A stretch of DNA of 17,762 nucleotides. It comes from an uncultured Erysipelotrichaceae bacterium. Its GTDB lineage: Bacteria; Bacillota_I; Bacilli_A; Erysipelotrichales; Erysipelotrichaceae. The stretch covers positions 1 to 17,762 of the forward strand of contig CAJKOS010000019.1 in NCBI GenBank assembly GCA_905201565.1, in the 5' to 3' direction. The notes below the pieces were generated by a model, which saw only the letters and a program-made list of their open reading frames with translations, was not told the origin of the DNA and did no database searches. This document shows, in pieces, positions 13,282 to 17,762 of this stretch. Both the position numbers and the translations under genes were made by a program. The number at the start of each line of letters is the position of its first letter. Position 1 is the stretch's first letter.

Positions 13282-14463
13282 TTATGCTTCAACAAATCTC
13301 ACAAAGTCGCCATCGTTGATCATTTCCAGCATTTCTTCTTCATGCGGTGCAAGACGTGCTACAATGTTGCGCTGCCCATCATTGCGTATCTCTCGGCGAG
13401 CAATCTGTATTTCCCCAGCATAGTGCTTGTAATTGTCATTGACTATCAGAACACTGCCAACCGGGAAGTATTCTCCTTCGTACACCCTCGGTTCAATTGG
13501 TTTGTTCTTATTCAGGAACCTGCCATTGCGGGAACGCCAGATCCATTCAGAACTATCACCCATATCAGACAGCGGATAGAACTCCATTAACATCCACCTC
13601 TCGTTTTCAGAAATGTCCTTTTCAAGATTTACCTTCAGAACCTTTTCTTCATCCATTTCCTTCATCGGGAAGCCCATCTTCTTATAGAGTTCATACATTG
13701 GAGAATCTTCCATCTTGCGCGGCTCATCCAATACACCTTTAAGTGCCTTGAATTCTTCTTCTGTTGCATAAGCATTTCCGATGAGAAGATTTTCTACATT
13801 TCCTGTGCCAAAGAGAATTCTTGCCTGCAAATCAATCGGAAGATCTCTCAGCTTTTCCACTGTAGGAAGACCATCCCTGGCGTCCCAAACACCATGGGTA
13901 TTAGGAGCTGTTGATGAAACAAAAGCTTCAATCGGATAACCATACTTTTCCAGCGCTTTATTTGTATCCAGGAAGTTCTTCCATTTCAGTGCGGTATAAC
14001 GCTGTGGATAGAAGTTATGACCAAACATCAGCTGATCCGGGCCAATACCATTTTCCTTGAGGAATGCGGCTTCTTCTCCTGCCTTGAATGAAGCATTGAG
14101 CTGAATCTGGATACCATAAGGATTGTCGCACAGGACAAGATCCTTTTCCTTGCCATAGGACATATCCATACGGATGATGTCACAGCCAATCTCATGGAAC
14201 AGTGAGATATCATCATAATCTGCACCAATCTTTGCCATAAAGTTTGGATTGACATCCAACGATACCTTCATGCCGACCTCATGAGCGGCTTTGATGAAAT
14301 CGCGGAAGTAGTTGATGATTTCTTCATTTGTGCCTTCCACAGAAAACATACTTGAGAACACCCGTGTGCAGCCATACTTAGCAGCAAGTTTCAGATAATC
14401 CCGGATTTCATCCAGTGGTCTGAGGTCGGGATATACGGAAACACCAATCTCTCTTCTTTTCAT
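13282..14463 (-). CDS. mupG: MupG-like 6-phospho-N-acetylmuramidase (DUF871 family)
   Basis: A 393-residue protein of the DUF871/MupG family: an N-terminal TIM barrel (about 1-235) opening REIGVSVYPDLRPLDEI, with DVNPNF and DIIRMDMSYG strands, and a small C-terminal barrel (about 275-390). In Staphylococcus aureus MupG hydrolyses MurNAc-6-phosphate-GlcNAc in the cytoplasm after uptake by the MurP phosphotransferase system, recycling cell wall. Other members may act on different phosphodisaccharides. GGAGG lies 7 bases before the ATG. The usual partners (MurP, MurQ, MurR) are not in this window, so the muramyl substrate is an inference from family. The 3' end lies 5 bases from the IS boundary, with no terminator of its own visible. 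Confidence 0.85.
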   Translation of the reverse strand: MKRREIGVSVYPDLRPLDEIRDYLKLAAKYGCTRVFSSMFSVEGTNEEIINYFRDFIKAAHEVGMKVSLDVNPNFMAKIGADYDDISLFHEIGCDIIRMDMSYGKEKDLVLCDNPYGIQIQLNASFKAGEEAAFLKENGIGPDQLMFGHNFYPQRYTALKWKNFLDTNKALEKYGYPIEAFVSSTAPNTHGVWDARDGLPTVEKLRDLPIDLQARILFGTGNVENLLIGNAYATEEEFKALKGVLDEPRKMEDSPMYELYKKMGFPMKEMDEEKVLKVNLEKDISENERWMLMEFYPLSDMGDSSEWIWRSRNGRFLNKNKPIEPRVYEGEYFPVGSVLIVNDNYKHYAGEIQIARREIRNDGQRNIVARLAPHEEEMLEMINDGDFVRFVEA

Positions 14464-14527
14464 TTTCTTTCCTCCAATAATTCGTTACTTTCATTGTAAT
14501 AGAATTCATAGAAAAGAAAAGCTCAAT

Positions 14528-14551
14528 TGTCAAAGACTGTCCACATTGACA
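14528..14551. promoter_or_regulatory. Inverted repeat upstream of the mupG-like gene
   Basis: TGTCAA (14528-14533) and TTGACA (14546-14551) form an inverted repeat with a 12-base spacer, between the two divergent genes. On the minus strand a TACAAT box lies closer to the gene, near 14493-14498, but no -35 box at 16-18 bases is convincing. It could be a regulator site; this is a weak call. Confidence 0.25.
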
Positions 14552-14651
14552 GAACAAGCTGCTCAAAATCACAGGCACATACCCCTTTATCCTCAGCCTG
14601 CGGGAAGTGATGAATAACGATCATGGGGGTGTGAAAAATAACCCAACTCAC

Positions 14652-14679
14652 TTGCATTGCCGTTTATGCAATGTATAAT
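14652..14679 (+). promoter_or_regulatory. MATE-gene promoter with embedded inverted repeats
   Basis: TTGCAT (14652-14657) and a perfect TATAAT (14674-14679) are 16 bases apart. TTGCAT pairs with ATGCAA (14666-14671), and the overlapping CATTGC (14655-14660) with GCAATG (14668-14673), so the spacer is an operator-like palindrome typical of TetR- or MarR-type repressor sites on drug pump promoters. Confidence 0.6.
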
Positions 14680-14693
14680 AAATGTAAAGAAAC

Positions 14694-14725
14694 AAGAGAA
14701 GCGTCTTCAATAAGGGGCTTCTCTT
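14694..14725 (+). promoter_or_regulatory. 5' leader hairpin of the MATE mRNA
   Basis: A perfect 9-bp stem, AAGAGAAGC (14694-14702) with GCTTCTCTT (14717-14725), starts about 8 bases after the expected transcript start. Only TGTTGTT follows, a weak terminator tail, so it may be an attenuator or a 5' mRNA stabiliser. Confidence 0.5.
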
Positions 14726-14748
14726 TGTTGTTAGAAAGAGAGGGAATC

Positions 14749-16113
14749 ATGTCTCAGGATAAACACACATATCTCTTCGAATCTGCACCTGTACACAAAG
14801 CAGTCCTTTCCATGGCAGCACCAACGATTGCCAGTTCACTTGTCATGGTCTTGTACAACCTTGCGGACACCTTCTTTGTTGGAATGTTGAACAACCCGAT
14901 AGAAAATGCGGCGGTCACCCTTGCCGCACCGGTACTGCTTGCCTTCAATGCCGTCAATAATCTGTTTGGAGTAGGCTGCTCCAGTATGATGAGCCGCGCC
15001 ATGGGAAGAAAAGACACTGCCACATTCCAGAAAAGTGCTTCTTTTGGTTTCTGGGGTTCTATCATCTCCGGGGCATTGCTTTCTCTTGCGGCATTTATCT
15101 TTGCCGGACCGCTTCTCATCATGCTTGGCGCAACCGAAGAAAATATGGCAAGCACAAACGCCTACCTCTTCTGGACTACGGTATGCGGGGCTATTCCTTC
15201 GATTCTCAATGTCGTATTAGCTTATATGGTACGTTCAGAAGGCGCTTCCATGCACGCTTCCATCGGTACGATGTGTGGCTGTTTTCTGAACATCATCCTT
15301 GACCCCATCTTCATTCTGCCCTGGGGCCTGAACATGGGGGCAGAAGGTGCCGGGCTTGCGACATTTTTATCTAACTGTGTGGCATGTCTCTACTTCTTCA
15401 TATTGTTGTTTGTGCGCAGAAACAGAACTGACATCACCTTGAAATTCCTTATGCCTACAAAAGACATTGTAACCGGGGTATGCGGTGTAGGCATTCCCGC
15501 TTCTATCCAGAACCTTCTCAATGTCACAGGTATGACCATCCTCAACAACTTCGCGTCTGCTTATGGTTCCAATGCTGTAGCAGCGATCGGCATTGCCCAG
15601 AAGATTAACCAGGTTCCATTCTATATCGCAAACGGATTGTCACAAGGCCTCATGCCGCTCACCAGTTATAACTATGCTTCCGGAGACCATCCAAGAATGA
15701 AGAGCTGTTTCTATTTTGCCGCAAAGACTTCTATTTCCTTCCTGCTTATTGTGACCGCATTGTACTGGTTCAACAGCGAATTGCTCGTTTCCCTGTTTAT
15801 GAAGAATCCAGAAATCGTAGAAATTGGTTCTTCCTTCCTGAAAGGTATGTGCCTTGCTCTGCCATTCCTAGCCTTTGACTTTTTGGCAGTTGGCGTCTTC
15901 CAGTCAACCGGTATGGGAAAGCTTTCCCTGATCTTTGCGATATGCAGAAAGATCATCTTCGAAATTCCGGCTATGATTGTTCTGAACATGCTCATTCCGC
16001 TTTATGGTCTTGCTTATTCTCAGACCGTGGCAGAAGTAGCTCTTGCGGTCATTGCCTTCTTCGTTTTAAGAAAACTGTTCAAAGGACTGAACCGTACAAA
16101 GGAAGCAGTCTGA
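14749..16113 (+). CDS. MATE-family multidrug efflux transporter
   Basis: A 454-residue polytopic membrane protein with about 12 membrane segments in two homologous halves, the size of MepA/NorM-type exporters that use a Na+ or H+ gradient to expel cationic compounds. The first helix carries the typical MAAPTIASSLVMVLYNLADTFFVG. The second half repeats it as GVGIPASIQNLLNVTGMTILNNF, with AIGIAQKINQVPFYIANGLSQG after it. Within the family it looks closest to the MepA group. The start is the ATG at 14749 after AGAGAGGG. A frame extending to 14671 would begin in the promoter before the predicted transcript start and is rejected. The substrate is unknown. The promoter palindrome suggests a repressor encoded elsewhere. 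Confidence 0.92.
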   Translation: MSQDKHTYLFESAPVHKAVLSMAAPTIASSLVMVLYNLADTFFVGMLNNPIENAAVTLAAPVLLAFNAVNNLFGVGCSSMMSRAMGRKDTATFQKSASFGFWGSIISGALLSLAAFIFAGPLLIMLGATEENMASTNAYLFWTTVCGAIPSILNVVLAYMVRSEGASMHASIGTMCGCFLNIILDPIFILPWGLNMGAEGAGLATFLSNCVACLYFFILLFVRRNRTDITLKFLMPTKDIVTGVCGVGIPASIQNLLNVTGMTILNNFASAYGSNAVAAIGIAQKINQVPFYIANGLSQGLMPLTSYNYASGDHPRMKSCFYFAAKTSISFLLIVTALYWFNSELLVSLFMKNPEIVEIGSSFLKGMCLALPFLAFDFLAVGVFQSTGMGKLSLIFAICRKIIFEIPAMIVLNMLIPLYGLAYSQTVAEVALAVIAFFVLRKLFKGLNRTKEAV

Positions 16114-16117
16114 TGAT

Positions 16118-16141
16118 AGTGGACCACACGGTCCACTTTTT
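16118..16141 (+). terminator. Terminator of the MATE gene
   Basis: AGTGGACC (16118-16125) and GGTCCACT (16130-16137) form a perfect 8-bp stem with loop ACAC, followed by four to five T. It begins 5 bases after the stop codon. Confidence 0.9.
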
Positions 16142-16146
16142 GTATT

Positions 16147-16171
16147 AAAAAGGAGAAGTTCTCGCTTCTCC
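16147..16171 (-). terminator. Terminator of the dipeptidase gene
   Basis: On the minus strand, GGAGAAG (16171-16165) and CTTCTCC (16158-16152) pair around a 6-base loop, followed by TTTTT. It lies 8 bases past the stop codon and back to back with the MATE terminator. Confidence 0.88.
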
Positions 16172-16178
16172 ATCGTCC

Positions 16179-17609
16179 TTATTCTTTTGTTGCCGCCTCA
16201 AGAATTTCCTTCAAAAGATCATATGATTTATCATATGAAGCGAGGTTCAGCCTCTCTCCAACCGCATGTTCCTTTTCACTGATTGCCCCAAAAGTAATGA
16301 TATCCATGTCCGGATTCAGTCCTTTGAATACGCCGCATTCCAGTCCACCATGAGTAGCCTGACAAACAAGTTCTTCGCCATGTTTTGCGAGTACACCTGC
16401 ATATATTTCGCGCATCTTGGAAACCGGTGTATAGAACCATGCCGGATCACGAGAACCGCATTCATATTGCATACCGCAGAGTTTTGCGGCTATAGAGATA
16501 CGGTCAATCACATGATCAAGTGCACTGTCCCTGTCCCCGCGAGAGAGGATATCAATACTGACCGCATCCCCTTCTGTATGCATAACACCGACATTGCTTG
16601 ATAAAGCTGTCAGTCCCTCTATTTCAAGATTTCTCTTCATAAAACCATTTGGCACAACTAGCAGGAAGTCAAGAATAGCTTCCGTATCCGCTGCGCTCAT
16701 CTTCTCATCTGCACTACTTTCTTCAAGTACTGCTTCAAAGTCAGGTTCTGAAACCGGATATTCCTCTTTGATATGTTTCACTGTTTCCGCAAAGTGCTTT
16801 TGCATAGCTTCTTTGTCCTTGCAGGCAAATACTACCTTTGTATAGGAAGGAATGGCATTGTTCTTGGAACCGCCTTCCCAGTAAACAAGAGAAACCCCTG
16901 CCCCTTCTGCTTCTTTAAGAATCCTTGCCGCAAAAAGAATGGCATTACCGCGTTCCTTATTGATGGCACTTGCACTATGCCCACCCGCAAGACCGCGAAT
17001 GATGAGCGTCATCACCGGGTCGTTATTTTTTTCCTTCTGGAATCGTCTGGTAACAACCTGGCGGCATGCGGCAGAAGAACCTGTTGCCGTGACATGTTCT
17101 CCGCCGCCATCAAGAGAAATCATCCTTGAAGCATGAATATCTTCTTTGTGTAATACTTTAGCTCCATCAAGTCCTATTTCTTCCTGTACAGTAAAAATAC
17201 ACTCCAGGGCAGGATGAACAGCTGTTTCGTCTTCCAACAATGCGAGCATATATGCCGCACCTTTGCCATCATCCGCACCAAGTGTCGTATCCTTTGCATA
17301 AAGCCAGCCATCTTCCACATAAAGATCCAATGGATCTTTTTCAAAGTCATGGCAGCTGTCCATTGTCTTTTCATTGACCATATCAATATGTGCCTGCAGG
17401 ATGATCGGTTCTGCATTTTCACATCCTTTTGTGGCAGGTTTTTCAATGATCACATTCCATACATCATCCTGCTTCCACGAAAGATTGTTGTCTTTTGCAA
17501 ACTGAACAATTCTGTCACTCAGCGCCTTTTCATTACAGGAACCATGCGGAATTTTCGCAATTTCTGTAAACCAGTAGACATAGCGCTTAGACAAATCAAG
17601 CATTTCCAT
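16179..17609 (-). CDS. pepD: Aminoacyl-histidine dipeptidase PepD (peptidase M20C)
   Basis: A 476-residue cytoplasmic dizinc dipeptidase of the M20 family, in the usual size range for PepD, which hydrolyses Xaa-His and a range of other dipeptides. The metal site can be read in order: H74 in QAHIDMV, bridging D113 in GADDGKG, catalytic base E143 and ligand E144 in QEEIGLDGA, D167 in ISLDGGGEH, and a late histidine H420 in THGGLECGVF. The lid/dimerisation domain lies between about 180 and 390. PepD enzymes more often read LD(S/T)E at the fourth ligand; here it is LDGGG, with the ligand Asp kept. The ATG at 17609 follows GGAGG at 7 bases; longer frames lack a site. It is transcribed alone, with a TACAAT -10 box at 17632-17637. 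Confidence 0.93.
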   Translation of the reverse strand: MEMLDLSKRYVYWFTEIAKIPHGSCNEKALSDRIVQFAKDNNLSWKQDDVWNVIIEKPATKGCENAEPIILQAHIDMVNEKTMDSCHDFEKDPLDLYVEDGWLYAKDTTLGADDGKGAAYMLALLEDETAVHPALECIFTVQEEIGLDGAKVLHKEDIHASRMISLDGGGEHVTATGSSAACRQVVTRRFQKEKNNDPVMTLIIRGLAGGHSASAINKERGNAILFAARILKEAEGAGVSLVYWEGGSKNNAIPSYTKVVFACKDKEAMQKHFAETVKHIKEEYPVSEPDFEAVLEESSADEKMSAADTEAILDFLLVVPNGFMKRNLEIEGLTALSSNVGVMHTEGDAVSIDILSRGDRDSALDHVIDRISIAAKLCGMQYECGSRDPAWFYTPVSKMREIYAGVLAKHGEELVCQATHGGLECGVFKGLNPDMDIITFGAISEKEHAVGERLNLASYDKSYDLLKEILEAATKE

Positions 17610-17631
17610 AGATATACCTCCAATTTTTCTC

Positions 17632-17637
17632 ATTGTA
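17632..17637 (-). promoter_or_regulatory. -10 box of pepD
   Basis: TACAAT on the minus strand lies 22 bases before the start codon. No good -35 box is seen at the usual distance. The remaining 17638-17762 is AT-rich and shows no gene. Confidence 0.4.
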
Positions 17638-17762
17638 CCGCAAAGAAGCATACTTCTCATCTATTTGAACATTACCAGATTGGGAATTTGAAATGGATGA
17701 CACAGAATTTTGAAACATTTTCATACAGCATAAAAAATGAATTATGCATACCTTGAACTGCC

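Noticed and set aside
14671..14748. N-terminal extension of the MATE protein or a leader peptide
   Set aside because: Its ATG overlaps the -10 box and lies before the expected transcript start, so it would not be in the mRNA. Its sequence is the leader hairpin.
17214..17756. 180-residue plus-strand reading frame at the right edge
   Set aside because: It is mostly antisense to pepD, with no binding site and a composition unlike a real protein.
1..17762. CRISPR array, tRNA, prophage or defence island
   Set aside because: No spaced direct repeats, cloverleaf sequences, integrase or defence genes were seen. The only mobile DNA is the IS605-family element.

Overview
The window looks like chromosomal DNA of a low-to-moderate GC Bacillota. 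Translation starts nearly always follow GGAGG-type ribosome binding sites, genes are separated by compact intrinsic terminators, and an ECF-type vitamin transporter and an EF-P of the Bacillus KPGKGAA type are present. My guess is the Erysipelotrichia, but this rests on general protein resemblance and no marker gene proves it. There are no rRNA, tRNA, CRISPR or phage genes.

Layout. Positions 1-4120 (minus strand) hold mgtE (magnesium channel), an ECF transporter S component and a GH13 alpha-glucosidase. Both mgtE and the ECF gene have structured 5' leaders that fit no riboswitch class I know. Positions 4160-6897 (plus strand) hold a PnuC-like nicotinamide riboside/NMN transporter with an unusual acidic insert, then efp, then a short-chain dehydrogenase/reductase (SDR). 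The efp-SDR pair is suggestive because Bacillus YmfI, an SDR, finishes the modification of the EF-P lysine. Positions 6897-10850 (minus) hold a methionine gamma-lyase-like PLP enzyme and an OmpR-type response regulator/histidine kinase pair.

Positions 10900-13280 (plus) are accessory. A lipoprotein gene, already carrying an in-frame stop, is cut off by a complete IS200/IS605-family element with tnpA, tnpB, left and right hairpins and a probable omega-RNA right end. Positions 13282-14463 (minus) hold a MupG-like 6-phospho-N-acetylmuramidase. A MATE efflux pump follows on the plus strand (14749-16113). A PepD-type M20 dipeptidase lies on the minus strand (16179-17609).

The genes are mostly single-gene or two-gene units with their own promoters and terminators, so the window is not one pathway. 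Themes are nutrient and ion uptake (Mg2+, a vitamin, NR/NMN), salvage (muramyl sugars, dipeptides, oligosaccharides) and translation. The signals most worth checking are the mgtE leader RNA (nested helices with three mutually exclusive partners), the attenuator-like ECF leader, the efp-SDR linkage with a terminator between the genes, the PnuC insert, and the IS605-type element with a zinc-ribbon-less TnpB.
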